A stretch of 64,000 nucleotides of DNA from Mycobacterium hubeiense (GTDB lineage Bacteria > Actinomycetota > Actinomycetes > Mycobacteriales > Mycobacteriaceae): the NCBI RefSeq assembly GCF_002838065.1, contig NZ_PIZU01000011.1:1-64000 (forward strand). The letters are read 5' to 3'. Position 1 is the first letter of the stretch; each line of letters opens with the position of its first letter. The notes below the pieces were generated by a model. It was given only the letters and a program-made list of their open reading frames with translations. It was not told the origin of the DNA and did no database searches. Shown here in pieces: positions 9,372 to 17,569 of this stretch. The translations under genes were made by a program, and so were the position numbers.

Positions 9372-10414
9372 GCACACCGGTACTCGACGTCCGCGGACTC
9401 GCAAAGTCCTTCAACGGCAACACCGTTCTCGATGACATCACCCTGCAGCTGGAGCCCGGCAGCACCACGGCCGTCGTCGGCTCATCCGGCTGCGGCAAGA
9501 CCACGTTGTTGCGCCTCATCGCCGGCTTCGAGACGCCCGACGCCGGCACCGTCACCATCGCGGGCCGACAGGTGGCCAGCCCGGAATCAGCTGTAGCGCC
9601 CCATCGCCGCGGGGTCGGCTATGTCGCCCAGGACGGTGCGCTGTTCCCCCATCTGACCGTCGAGCAGAACATCGCGTACGGGCTTCGCGGAGGAATTCGC
9701 AACGGCCGCACCCGCGCACGCGTCGCGGAGCTGTTGAAAACCGTCTCGCTGGACCCATCTTTCGCGGCGCGTCGCCCGCATCAGCTCTCCGGCGGTCAGC
9801 AGCAGCGCGTCGCCTTGGCGCGGGCGCTGGCCCGCCAGCCGGTGCTGATGCTACTCGACGAACCGTTCAGCGCGCTCGACACGGGCCTGCGGGCATCGAC
9901 CCGAAAAGCGGTCGCGCAGTTGCTCTCCGGCGCGGGGGTGACGACGCTGCTGGTCACCCACGACCAGGAGGAAGCCCTGTCGATCGCCGATCAGGTGGCG
10001 GTCATGCGCGACGGGCGGTTCACGCAAGTCGGCGCCCCGCAGCACGTCTACCGGCAGCCCCGCGACCGGTTCACCGCGGAGTTCCTCGGCGACTGTGTGA
10101 CACTGCCGTGCGTCGTCTCGTCAGGAGTTGCCGAATGCGCGCTCGGCCACATACCGGTGCGGGGGGACGACGGCCCCGGGACACTGCTGCTGCGGCCCGA
10201 ACAGCTCGTGGCCACAGTGGTTTCGGACAGCGGTCAGCTCGAAGGCGTCGGCACGGTGTCGGCGGTCGAGTTCCTCGGCCACGATGTGCTGTTGACCATC
10301 GAGCCCGCCGGCGAGACCGAGCCGATCGTCGTGCGCCAGCACAGCCTCAACCCGCCGCCGATCCACGCCAAGGTCCGCATCGAGGTCGTCGGCAGCGGAG
10401 TCGTACTCCCCTAG
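9368..10414 (+). CDS. Fe(3+) ABC transporter ATP-binding protein (FbpC type)
   Basis: Cytoplasmic ATPase energising the ferric-iron transporter. 348 residues from GTG at 9368. Walker A GSSGCGKTT (about 38-46), Q-loop VAQDGALFPH, signature LSGGQQQR (about 140-147), Walker B LMLLDEP (about 160-166) and H-loop LVTHDQEEAL are all intact. A TOBE-type domain follows from about residue 270. The open frame runs more than 1 kb upstream, but that is the shadow of the permease. Its TAG shares a CTAG with the stop of the convergent dehydrogenase-like gene. Confidence 0.93.
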   Translation: MSTPVLDVRGLAKSFNGNTVLDDITLQLEPGSTTAVVGSSGCGKTTLLRLIAGFETPDAGTVTIAGRQVASPESAVAPHRRGVGYVAQDGALFPHLTVEQNIAYGLRGGIRNGRTRARVAELLKTVSLDPSFAARRPHQLSGGQQQRVALARALARQPVLMLLDEPFSALDTGLRASTRKAVAQLLSGAGVTTLLVTHDQEEALSIADQVAVMRDGRFTQVGAPQHVYRQPRDRFTAEFLGDCVTLPCVVSSGVAECALGHIPVRGDDGPGTLLLRPEQLVATVVSDSGQLEGVGTVSAVEFLGHDVLLTIEPAGETEPIVVRQHSLNPPPIHAKVRIEVVGSGVVLP

Positions 10415-11196
10415 CTGCCGCGTTTGTAGTGCTCGTTCGCCGCACGCACCGCTGAGATCAGCGGCATGGGCAGGCCTTGGCTCTGCGCAAAAGAGAGAAG
10501 CGCGTCAACATCTTTCGGCAGACAACGCCCCGAGTAGCCGCGATCGTCTGGAAACACGGCAGTGTGGTCGCGTTCGACGCGCGGATCGAGCAGCCAGCCC
10601 TCTCGAACGGCGAACCAGTTGGCGCCCACCCTTTGACACAAGTCGTAGAACTCGTTGACGAACGTGACTTTGGTTGCGAGATAGCAGTTTTCCATGTACT
10701 TGATGATTTCTGCTTCCACCGCCGAGCATTCAAAGAACCGTGTGCCGGCGCCCTCGATCGCGGTGAGGGTGCCCAGGAACCAGCGCCGGTCCTCGGGTTC
10801 GCCGCCGATGATCTGGAACGACTGATCGTGAGCCCACTGGTCCCACGAATTGCTCGCGAACGTTGTCTCGCCCACGTATTCAGGGCTGAAGCAAATCGAC
10901 TTGTTGGTGGCGGCGACGAGCTCGTCCGTCGTCCCGGGGGGAACGGTCGAGCGCAGAAGAACTCGCTCGCACGGGATTCGCTTGACGGCCTCGACGACAT
11001 CCGAAACGTCCGCGGCACCGTCAAGACCCGGCGGTGTTCCGACCGCGACGACGACGAAAGCACAGGTACTCAGCGCCTTTTCGGGATACGGACGTCCATC
11101 TGCGATGTCATAGGTCACTGTTTCAACGCCGGCCCGCCGGAGTCGATCCGCAACGTTGTGACCGACATGGCCCATGCCAATGATCCCCACGCGCAT
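10411..11196 (-). CDS. short UDP-glucose/GDP-mannose dehydrogenase-like protein
   Basis: NAD-dependent sugar-nucleotide dehydrogenase family, but only 261 residues against about 430-450 for the family. The N-terminal Rossmann domain is intact (GIIGMGHVGHNVAD), followed by LLRSTVPPGTT, SPEYVGE, EIIKYMENCYLA (K166, N170) and the catalytic-cysteine motif GYSGRCLPKDVDAL with C225 and K228. The protein stops soon after, so the usual C-terminal UDP-binding domain is missing. No frameshifted remainder is seen downstream, where the iron ATPase ends. It may be a natural short form acting with the glycosyltransferase next to it. Confidence 0.8.
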   Translation of the reverse strand: MRVGIIGMGHVGHNVADRLRRAGVETVTYDIADGRPYPEKALSTCAFVVVAVGTPPGLDGAADVSDVVEAVKRIPCERVLLRSTVPPGTTDELVAATNKSICFSPEYVGETTFASNSWDQWAHDQSFQIIGGEPEDRRWFLGTLTAIEGAGTRFFECSAVEAEIIKYMENCYLATKVTFVNEFYDLCQRVGANWFAVREGWLLDPRVERDHTAVFPDDRGYSGRCLPKDVDALLSFAQSQGLPMPLISAVRAANEHYKRGS

Positions 11197-11205
11197 GAAG
11201 TGACC

Positions 11206-12858
11206 CTAACCGACGTCGGCCTGCGGTGAGTTGAGCTCGCGATGCACAGCGGGGATGACGTGGCTCAGGTAGCGGCCGAGCCGGACAAACGAGGTGCCGC
11301 TGTCGCGGAATGAGTACGTGATCGGCACCTCGGCATAGCGAAAACCCTTGGCCAACAGGTCGAGTGTGAGGACCTGCGCGTAGTTGTAGTCGTGCACGAT
11401 CTCGGCGGCGGCGGCCGCGGCGGGCCTGAAAGCGCGGTAACCGCTCTGCCCGTCGGTCAGGTCGCGACGCCGGGTGAGCCAGCGCACCCACAGGGTCAGA
11501 ACCTGGTTGCCGAACCGGCGGTGCGGCAGCATCCGACCGATCTCGCCTGAAAATCGCGAGCCGACGACATAGTCGGCCTCGCCGGCGAGGACGGGTGCGA
11601 GCACGGCCGCCGCGTCGGAGGGCGCGTATTCGCCGTCGGCGTCCAGGTAGAGCACGGCGGCGGGGCGGTACTCCATCGCCTCGGCGAGCCCGCGGCGCAC
11701 GGCCGCGCCCAGGCCGAGGTTGCGCGGCTGCGCCACGACGACGGCGCCCGCGGCCTGCGCCCGCGCGGCCGACGAGTCGGTGGAGCCGTCGTCGATCACG
11801 AGCACCACGAGCCGTCGCCCGAGATCCTGTGCGAACAGGCCGGCCACGACGCCGCCGACGGTGGCTTCCTCGTTGTGCACCGGCAGAAAGGCGACGACCG
11901 GCGCATCGGGCGCGACGGGGATAGGAGGCGGCACCTGCGGCAGCTCCCGCGGCAGCCGCCACCGGCCCCAGTACGACGGCGCAGGCACGACGAGCGCGAC
12001 GCCGCCGACAGCGAGCGCGTAGATCGTCTTCACGGCATGCGTCGTCAGCGCGATGGCGAACGCAGGCCCGGCGGGCACCCCGATCGCCACCATCGCGGCG
12101 GTGGCGGCGGCCTCGTAGGTGCCGATGCCGCCGGGCGTGACAGCAAAAGCCTGCGCGACGATCGTCACCGCAGTGACCGCGACGGCCTCGGTCAGGGTCA
12201 GGGGATGCCCTGCGGCGCGGGCGATTTCGTATACCACCGTCGATTCGAGGATCCACGCCGCAACCACCGCGGCGCAGGCCGGCAGCGGAGGCAGGCGCAC
12301 CTGGGCCCCACCTGCGGCCAGCCGCATCGACCAGACCAGACCGGCCACCACCGCGACCGCCGCGACGGCGGCGAACACCCACCACCACGGCCCCACCAGG
12401 CGCGGCATCAGACCCGGCACGGCGATCACGGCGAGCCCCGCGACCGCGAGAAAGTCGGCGGCGCGCATCGTGACGGCCGACGCGATGACCGGACGCGCTT
12501 CGAGGTCGGTGCGACGCAGCACGCTGGTCACCCGCAGTGCTTCGCCGAGCCGCAGCGGCAGTACGTGATTGCCGAGCAGGCTGACGTGCAGCGCCGCCCA
12601 TGACTGGCCGGCGCTGAGACCGGGAAGCGTCGCCCGCCAGGCCAGTGCCCGCAGGACGAACGCGGCGGCGTAGCAGGTGAGCGCCAGGGTCAGCCCGAGC
12701 GGTGCGTCGACCAGCGATCGCAGCACCCGGCCCAGCGCGGCGAGGGCCTCGCGGTCGAGCACTCGTGCGAGGTACCAGACGGCAATCGCCAATATGACGA
12801 GCCCGGCTACCGTCCGTATGCGCCGTCCCACGAGAGTCGACCCTAACGGGTTGATCAC
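11206..12858 (-). CDS. fused flippase-like membrane domain plus family 2 glycosyltransferase
   Basis: 550 residues in two parts. About 15-300 is a multi-pass membrane domain like the lysylphosphatidylglycerol synthase TM/UPF0104 family (GNHVLPLRLGEALRV and VTPGGIGTYEAA are its hallmark loops). About 325-550 is a GT-A family 2 glycosyltransferase (VVAFLPVHNEEATVGG, VIDDGSTDSS, LYLDADGEY with the DxD, GSRFSG) of the dolichyl-phosphate-mannose type. It probably makes and flips or uses a polyprenyl-linked sugar at the membrane. The listed start is GTG inside a palindromic repeat; GTG at 12831 (VGRRIRTVAG), with AGGG about 9 bases upstream, is a better-supported alternative. Confidence 0.82.
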   Translation of the reverse strand: MINPLGSTLVGRRIRTVAGLVILAIAVWYLARVLDREALAALGRVLRSLVDAPLGLTLALTCYAAAFVLRALAWRATLPGLSAGQSWAALHVSLLGNHVLPLRLGEALRVTSVLRRTDLEARPVIASAVTMRAADFLAVAGLAVIAVPGLMPRLVGPWWWVFAAVAAVAVVAGLVWSMRLAAGGAQVRLPPLPACAAVVAAWILESTVVYEIARAAGHPLTLTEAVAVTAVTIVAQAFAVTPGGIGTYEAAATAAMVAIGVPAGPAFAIALTTHAVKTIYALAVGGVALVVPAPSYWGRWRLPRELPQVPPPIPVAPDAPVVAFLPVHNEEATVGGVVAGLFAQDLGRRLVVLVIDDGSTDSSAARAQAAGAVVVAQPRNLGLGAAVRRGLAEAMEYRPAAVLYLDADGEYAPSDAAAVLAPVLAGEADYVVGSRFSGEIGRMLPHRRFGNQVLTLWVRWLTRRRDLTDGQSGYRAFRPAAAAAAEIVHDYNYAQVLTLDLLAKGFRYAEVPITYSFRDSGTSFVRLGRYLSHVIPAVHRELNSPQADVG

Positions 12859-12886
12859 TCGCGTCTGGTGCGAGTGATCAACCCGT
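12846..12886. repeat. palindrome, left flank of the DUF559 gene
   Basis: Perfect inverted repeat with 17-base arms (12846-12862 and 12870-12886, ACGGGTTGATCACTCGC) around a 7-base centre. The stop codon of the DUF559 gene and the upstream candidate start of the glycosyltransferase both lie inside it. A near copy in opposite orientation is at 13926-13972. Confidence 0.9.
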
Positions 12887-13846
12887 CAAGGCAAGCCCCG
12901 CTGGACAGTTCGGGCATGGGCGCAGGCGGCCACGCCAGCCGCGCTGCCGGAGCAGATCGGCGATCAGCCTCGCTGTGCGGCACGCATCGCCATAGACGAG
13001 GCCGTAGGTCACGCGCGTTGTCACAAGCCCTGATCGGCTCAACTCGGCGAGATCGCGCAGCGCATCGCGATCGCGGTCACCCGGCGAATCGTGAAACGCC
13101 TGGCCGTCGAGCTCGACGACGACACCCTGCGCTCGGTACCTCACGTCCTGATAGGTCGACTGGCCGGTCGCAGTGCTGCGCGCTTGACGCTCGCCCGCCG
13201 GCAGCCCGTGTGCCCGCTCGACGCGGTGCAGATAACCCCGCTCCAGCACCGAGCAGGCGCCATCGCGCACATCGGCCAGCATCGCCTCCAACGTGGCGCG
13301 GCCCGTCACGCGTCGACGCTCCGCCAGCGTCCGCAAGACACGCTCCGGGCTGGTGCGACGGGTGGAGCACACCCGCGCCAGTGTGGCGAACGCCGCCGTT
13401 ACGTCGTCGCGACGCAAGTCGTCGGCGATGACGTCGATTAGTGCGTGCTCGAGGCGGATCGCGGGCGGGCTGCGGTCCAGTTCGGCACGCTGCTCGAAGT
13501 CCGGGGTCCGATGCACAACGATCCGCGGCAGCGATTGCAGGTTGCGTCCCGGCGCCACCGCGACATGCAGCACCGTGGTCGGCGGGCCGGGCAGTGCCGA
13601 TACGTGGGCCAGCGCGGCGGGCCACAACGCCAGCACCCCAGCCCATTGCCACTGCGCCCAGGACGGCCGGCCGCTGTGGTTCACGTAGACGCCGCGATGG
13701 ACCTGAGTCAATTCGCGCCGACGCAGCAATCGAGTGATATCGCGGTCGGTACCGCCTGCGGCAAGGATCTGACGACGCGCGACGACGCCATCCTGCGCCC
13801 AGACCAGGTGCTCGACATGCCCCAGATGCCATGCCCGCCGCGCCAT
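12878..13846 (-). CDS. AbiEi-like HTH plus DUF559 nuclease-like protein
   Basis: 322 residues. The N-terminus (about 10-85) looks like the AbiEi-family winged helix: DGVVARRQILAAGGT, LLRRRELTQVHRGVY, then a tryptophan-rich segment. The C-terminus (about 195-300) looks like DUF559/Vsr-type PD-(D/E)XK nuclease: E202 and E210 in the first helix, D234 (YQDVRY), then VVVELDG with E245 and D247, and H252. Such proteins are common and repeated in mycobacteria and their role is not established. The gene is bracketed by two palindromes facing inward, and its last codons run into one of them. It separates what look like two envelope-sugar gene groups, suggesting insertion. Confidence 0.75.
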   Translation of the reverse strand: MARRAWHLGHVEHLVWAQDGVVARRQILAAGGTDRDITRLLRRRELTQVHRGVYVNHSGRPSWAQWQWAGVLALWPAALAHVSALPGPPTTVLHVAVAPGRNLQSLPRIVVHRTPDFEQRAELDRSPPAIRLEHALIDVIADDLRRDDVTAAFATLARVCSTRRTSPERVLRTLAERRRVTGRATLEAMLADVRDGACSVLERGYLHRVERAHGLPAGERQARSTATGQSTYQDVRYRAQGVVVELDGQAFHDSPGDRDRDALRDLAELSRSGLVTTRVTYGLVYGDACRTARLIADLLRQRGWRGRLRPCPNCPAGLALTG

Positions 13847-13925
13847 GGCTGTCAGAGTCGCACCAGCGACGGGTTGCAGCCAGCGAGCAGCGCCGGTTCT
13901 TGTGGATAACCTGTGACGAGCGGGC

Positions 13926-13972
13926 TTGACGGGTTGATTACTCGCACCTGGTGCGAGTAATCAACCCGTCAA
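13926..13972. repeat. palindrome, right flank of the DUF559 gene
   Basis: Perfect inverted repeat with 23-base arms (13926-13948 and 13950-13972) around a single central T. The arm core ACGGGTTGATTACTCGC differs from the 12846 copy at one position (T for C), and the opposite arm carries the matching change. It lies between the DUF559 gene start (13846) and the divergent membrane protein start (14009). Confidence 0.92.
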
Positions 13973-14008
13973 CGTCACGAGTGCCGGTGAACGCGAGGGG
14001 GCATAAAC

Positions 14009-15397
14009 GTGCGATGGGCGATGGCGGGCGTCGCCCTGGTCGCGTTCCTCGCGGCAGCATTGGGCATCGGGGTGTCGGCGACGCCGAACGAACCCGTCGC
14101 AGTCGACGAGCCGCAGTACCTGATGACGGCGCAATCGCTCTGGGCTGACGGCGATTTGGACATCAGCAACCAGATCGCCGCGCGCAGCTGGCGGGAGTTC
14201 ACGCCGGTGGAGCCGCCGATCGAGACGGTGACACAGCCAGACGGCCGCCAAATCAGCCCGCATGACCCGCTGCTGCCGATCGTGCTGGCGGTGCCGGTCG
14301 GCCTGGCGGGTTGGGTCGGCGCGAAGCTGACGATGGCGGTGCTCGCCGGGGCCCTCGCGGCGCTCACGCTATGGGTCGCGGTTCGGCGGTTCGCGGTGCC
14401 GACCGCGCTCGCCGCCACCGGCACCGGCATCGCTGCGGCGTCTGCCCCGCTCGCGGTGTACGGCCAGCAGATTTACCCGGAATTGCCCGCGGCGCTGGTC
14501 TGCCTGCTCGGCGTGTCGGCGATCACCGGTAGGCGTTCACCGGCCTCGCTGGCGCTGCTGGCCTGCACGGTGCTGGCGCTGCCGTGGCTATCGGTGAAGT
14601 ATGCGCCGGTCGCGGTGGCGCTTGCCGTCGCCGGCGCGCTCCGCATCGGTGCGCGGCGGGAATTGGCGTGGTTCGTCGGCATCCTCGCCGCAGGCGCCGC
14701 GGTCTACGCGCTGATTCACGTGGCCGTGTGGGGCGGGCTCACCGTCTACGCCAGCGGAGACCATTTCGCGCAGACCGGGCAGCTCGGGGTGATGGGAGAA
14801 GACCCCAACTTCGTGTTCCGGTCGTGGCGGCTCATCGACCTGCTGGTCGACCGCACCTTCGGACTGGCCGCATGGCAGCCCGGCTGGCTGCTGCTCGTTC
14901 CGGCGCTCGGGGCGCTGGCAGCGAAAGGACTCGGAATGCCCTGGGGCAGAACGACACTCGCGTTGCCTTTGGCAGCTGGTTGGCTCGTCGCCACCTATCC
15001 TGCGCTCACCATGCACGGCTACTGGTGGCCGGGCCGCCAAGTCGTCGTCGTGCTGCCGCTCGCCGCACTGATCATCCTCTGCTGGCTCGCCCGAGCCGGC
15101 CGCATCGTGCGCGCCGCAGCCGCGGTGCTGGGCGCCGCAGGAGTGTTCACCTACGGCTGCCTGCTGGTGGACGGCCACACCGGAGAAGTGACGTGGGTCA
15201 ACGGATTCCAGCAGGCCGACGCTCCGGTGTTTCACGCGCTACACCCGCTGCTCGCCTACTACGGCACGACGACCAGCAATGTCGTGTGGGCCGGGATGAT
15301 CATCGCACTGCTGGCCGCCGGGTTCTGGCAGGCGCGTCGCGCGCGTTCAGTCCTCGACGACGTGGTCGCGGAACCGCTCCCGAGCGGCCGCCCATAG
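14009..15397 (+). CDS. polytopic membrane protein, GT-C glycosyltransferase-like
   Basis: 462 residues with about 10 hydrophobic segments. An early extracytoplasmic loop contains the acidic pair VDEPQYLMTAQSLW (about 32-45), the placing expected of GT-C polyprenyl-phosphate-sugar transferases (PMT/GT39/GT87). The enzyme family is inferred only from topology and this motif. The start is GTG with GAGGGGG about 8 bases upstream. Its neighbours (fused flippase/GT2 and UDP-sugar-dehydrogenase-like genes) fit a cell-envelope sugar pathway. The 3' end overlaps the convergent oxidoreductase gene by 51 bases. Confidence 0.72.
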   Translation: MRWAMAGVALVAFLAAALGIGVSATPNEPVAVDEPQYLMTAQSLWADGDLDISNQIAARSWREFTPVEPPIETVTQPDGRQISPHDPLLPIVLAVPVGLAGWVGAKLTMAVLAGALAALTLWVAVRRFAVPTALAATGTGIAAASAPLAVYGQQIYPELPAALVCLLGVSAITGRRSPASLALLACTVLALPWLSVKYAPVAVALAVAGALRIGARRELAWFVGILAAGAAVYALIHVAVWGGLTVYASGDHFAQTGQLGVMGEDPNFVFRSWRLIDLLVDRTFGLAAWQPGWLLLVPALGALAAKGLGMPWGRTTLALPLAAGWLVATYPALTMHGYWWPGRQVVVVLPLAALIILCWLARAGRIVRAAAAVLGAAGVFTYGCLLVDGHTGEVTWVNGFQQADAPVFHALHPLLAYYGTTTSNVVWAGMIIALLAAGFWQARRARSVLDDVVAEPLPSGRP

Positions 15398-16750
15398 TCG
15401 CGCGTCCCAGTCTCCGCGACCCAACGCGTCGACGGCGGCGTAGGCCATCGCGAACGCATGGTGAGTGTTGTCGTGGGCGAAGAGCCCGAGCCGGCCGAAT
15501 GTCGTCACCGACCGCAGCGAAATGGCCCACTGGTCAAGTCCGCGCAGGTGTTCGGCGTAGCCGTGCTCATACACCGGGTAGACGTGACTCAGCCGTCGCA
15601 CATACACCCCGTCGAGCCGAAGCGGCGGCAACCCGAGCCGGGCAAGCGTATCGGCGACGAGGTCCGCGAGTTGTTCCGGTGACGCTGACCAGATCGGGTC
15701 GGTGTCCTCAGCCGCACAAGGGATTTCGCAGCACAGCACAGTGCGGTCGGTCGGATCCTCTTGGGACACGCGATAATTGGCCGGCTCGGAGATGCGACTG
15801 ATCGGCGTGTCGGCGTCGGGTAGGTAGGTGGCGTCGAACTCGGTCCAGCGGGAAGGCGACGAGTGGACGAGGTACACGAGCACCATCGCGCGGAAGGTCA
15901 GCTTCGCGGCATCGGCGACGGCATGTGTTGGGGCGCTTGGTGTTACGAGTTTGGCAAGCATGGTCAGCGGCGCCGTGGTGAACAGATGGCCCGCGGTCAG
16001 CGCCGCGCCGTCCGCGGTGCGCACTTCCACCCCGTCGCGTCCCGGCCTGATCCCGGTCACCTCGGCGCCAAGCTGCAGCTTGACGCCGCGGTCGACGGCC
16101 GCGTCGGCGACGGCCTCCACGATCTGCCCGAACCCGCGGCGCGGATAGTGGAACATTCGCCCGGCACCGTCGGACGGGCGGCGCAGCATTCGCCCGGCGA
16201 TCTTCCATGGCGTATCGGTGCGCACCCGCACGCGGGCTTGCTCGGGGTCGATCTCCTCGCCCGGCCTGCCCCACAGCTTGACGGCGTACGGCCCGTACAG
16301 CCGGTCGTACAACGTCGGGCCGAGGCCGCGGCGTAACGCGTCCGCGTAGCTGGTGGGGGTGCCCCGGCGCCGCATCGGCGCGGCGACTGCTTCTGCGCCG
16401 ATGCGCGCGATCGTCGCGGGGGGCAGCGACCGCGCGAGGTCTGCGGGGCGCAGGGGAAACCCGACCCATCGGTCGTCCACCCGCAGCCGGCCGTGCCGCG
16501 GCCGGGTCTGCAGGTCATCGCCGAGCAGGCTGCGCAGATCGGCCATGATCTCCGGCGCGGTGCTCGGATGCAGGCGATGGCTGCCGTGGTCGACGCGGAC
16601 GCCGGCCACCGAGAAGCTCGCGGCCATGCCGCCAACCGTGTCGGCCCGTTCCAGAACCACGACGGAGCGGCCGGCCCGGCTGGCCCGCCAGGCGGCCATC
16701 AGCCCCGCCGGCCCGGCACCGAGCACGATCAGATCCGCCGACGTCGACAT
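15347..16750 (-). CDS. FAD-dependent amine oxidase/protoporphyrinogen-oxidase-like protein
   Basis: 467 residues. N-terminal dinucleotide-binding motif VLGAGPAGLMAAWRASRAG, then ERADTVGGMAASF and RVDHGSHRLHP, typical of the NAD(P)-binding FAD amine-oxidase/protoporphyrinogen-oxidase superfamily, which also includes UDP-galactopyranose-mutase-like enzymes. PYAVKLWGRPGEEIDPEQA in the middle is typical of members found in sugar clusters. The substrate cannot be read from sequence; given the adjacent glycosyltransferase-like genes, an envelope-sugar or isoprenoid role is plausible. Confidence 0.78.
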   Translation of the reverse strand: MSTSADLIVLGAGPAGLMAAWRASRAGRSVVVLERADTVGGMAASFSVAGVRVDHGSHRLHPSTAPEIMADLRSLLGDDLQTRPRHGRLRVDDRWVGFPLRPADLARSLPPATIARIGAEAVAAPMRRRGTPTSYADALRRGLGPTLYDRLYGPYAVKLWGRPGEEIDPEQARVRVRTDTPWKIAGRMLRRPSDGAGRMFHYPRRGFGQIVEAVADAAVDRGVKLQLGAEVTGIRPGRDGVEVRTADGAALTAGHLFTTAPLTMLAKLVTPSAPTHAVADAAKLTFRAMVLVYLVHSSPSRWTEFDATYLPDADTPISRISEPANYRVSQEDPTDRTVLCCEIPCAAEDTDPIWSASPEQLADLVADTLARLGLPPLRLDGVYVRRLSHVYPVYEHGYAEHLRGLDQWAISLRSVTTFGRLGLFAHDNTHHAFAMAYAAVDALGRGDWDARLWAAARERFRDHVVED

Positions 16751-16753
16751 GGG

Positions 16754-17569
16754 CTAGACCCTACGAGCATCCCGTTCCGCGATAAGGCCTTCCTGCGCCA
16801 GCGTGGCGGCGATGACGCCGTCGGCGCGGATCAGGCTCCCCGTCACGACGCCCCGGCCGCGCGCGGCGGCCGGTGAGCTGGTTTCGAGCAGATTCCACTG
16901 GCCGGCGCGGATCGGCCGGTGAAACCAGATCGACGAGTCGGTGGTGCCGCTGCGATGGGTGCGGGCCTTCATCGAGTGTCCGTGCACCTGAAGGGCCGGG
17001 TCGATCATGTACACGTCGGTGACATAGGCGGCTATCAGGGTGTGCACCAACGGATCGTCGGGCAGTTCGACCGTTGTCCGCCACCACAGCCGGCGGACGA
17101 AGTCCACGCCGGTGCCCTCGTCGACAATCCGGATGTCGAGCTCGTCGAGCGGCATGGATGGTGCCGGCCCAGCGGGCCCGGTAGGCGCAAGCGTGTCGGG
17201 ATCGGCCGGCATCGACGAGCGCCGGCCGTGCTTTGGGCCGGGCAGTTCCACAGCGAACGACACGGTGGCCGTCGTGAGTAGGCGTCCGTCCTGAAAGGAG
17301 TCGACGCGGCGCGCGGCGGCGGTCCGCCCGTCGAAAACCCTTGTCACGGTGTAGTTGACGGGGTTGCCGGCCTCGCCGCCGCGCAAGAACTGCAGATGCA
17401 TATTGGTGGGCAGTCGGTCGGCGTCGACCGTGCAGCATGCTGCGGCGAGGCTCTGCGCGACGAATTGTCCGCCGTAGGAACGCTTTCCGTCGGGTCCGCT
17501 GGCAGACCCGATGAATGTGTCCTCACCGTCGCCGGGCTGCACGTCGAGCAGTTTGAGCAGTGTGCTCAT
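16754..17569 (-). CDS. acyl-CoA thioesterase II (TesB-like)
   Basis: 271-residue double-hotdog acyl-CoA thioesterase. N-terminal LLKLLDVQPGDGEDTFIG and RSYGGQFVAQSLAAA with the conserved GGQ, MHLQFLRGG in the first hotdog, and D-x-x-W-F-type C-terminal signature (SSIWFHRPIRAGQWNLLET) are present. It hydrolyses fatty acyl-CoAs in the cytoplasm. Its start overlaps the upstream CoA-transferase stop by 4 bases (ATGA), so the pair are co-translated and probably share an acyl-CoA pathway. Confidence 0.9.
   Translation of the reverse strand: MSTLLKLLDVQPGDGEDTFIGSASGPDGKRSYGGQFVAQSLAAACCTVDADRLPTNMHLQFLRGGEAGNPVNYTVTRVFDGRTAAARRVDSFQDGRLLTTATVSFAVELPGPKHGRRSSMPADPDTLAPTGPAGPAPSMPLDELDIRIVDEGTGVDFVRRLWWRTTVELPDDPLVHTLIAAYVTDVYMIDPALQVHGHSMKARTHRSGTTDSSIWFHRPIRAGQWNLLETSSPAAARGRGVVTGSLIRADGVIAATLAQEGLIAERDARRV

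Noticed and set aside
12846..13972. CRISPR-like repeat pair
   Set aside because: Only two copies, over 1 kb apart, inverted to each other, with a gene between.
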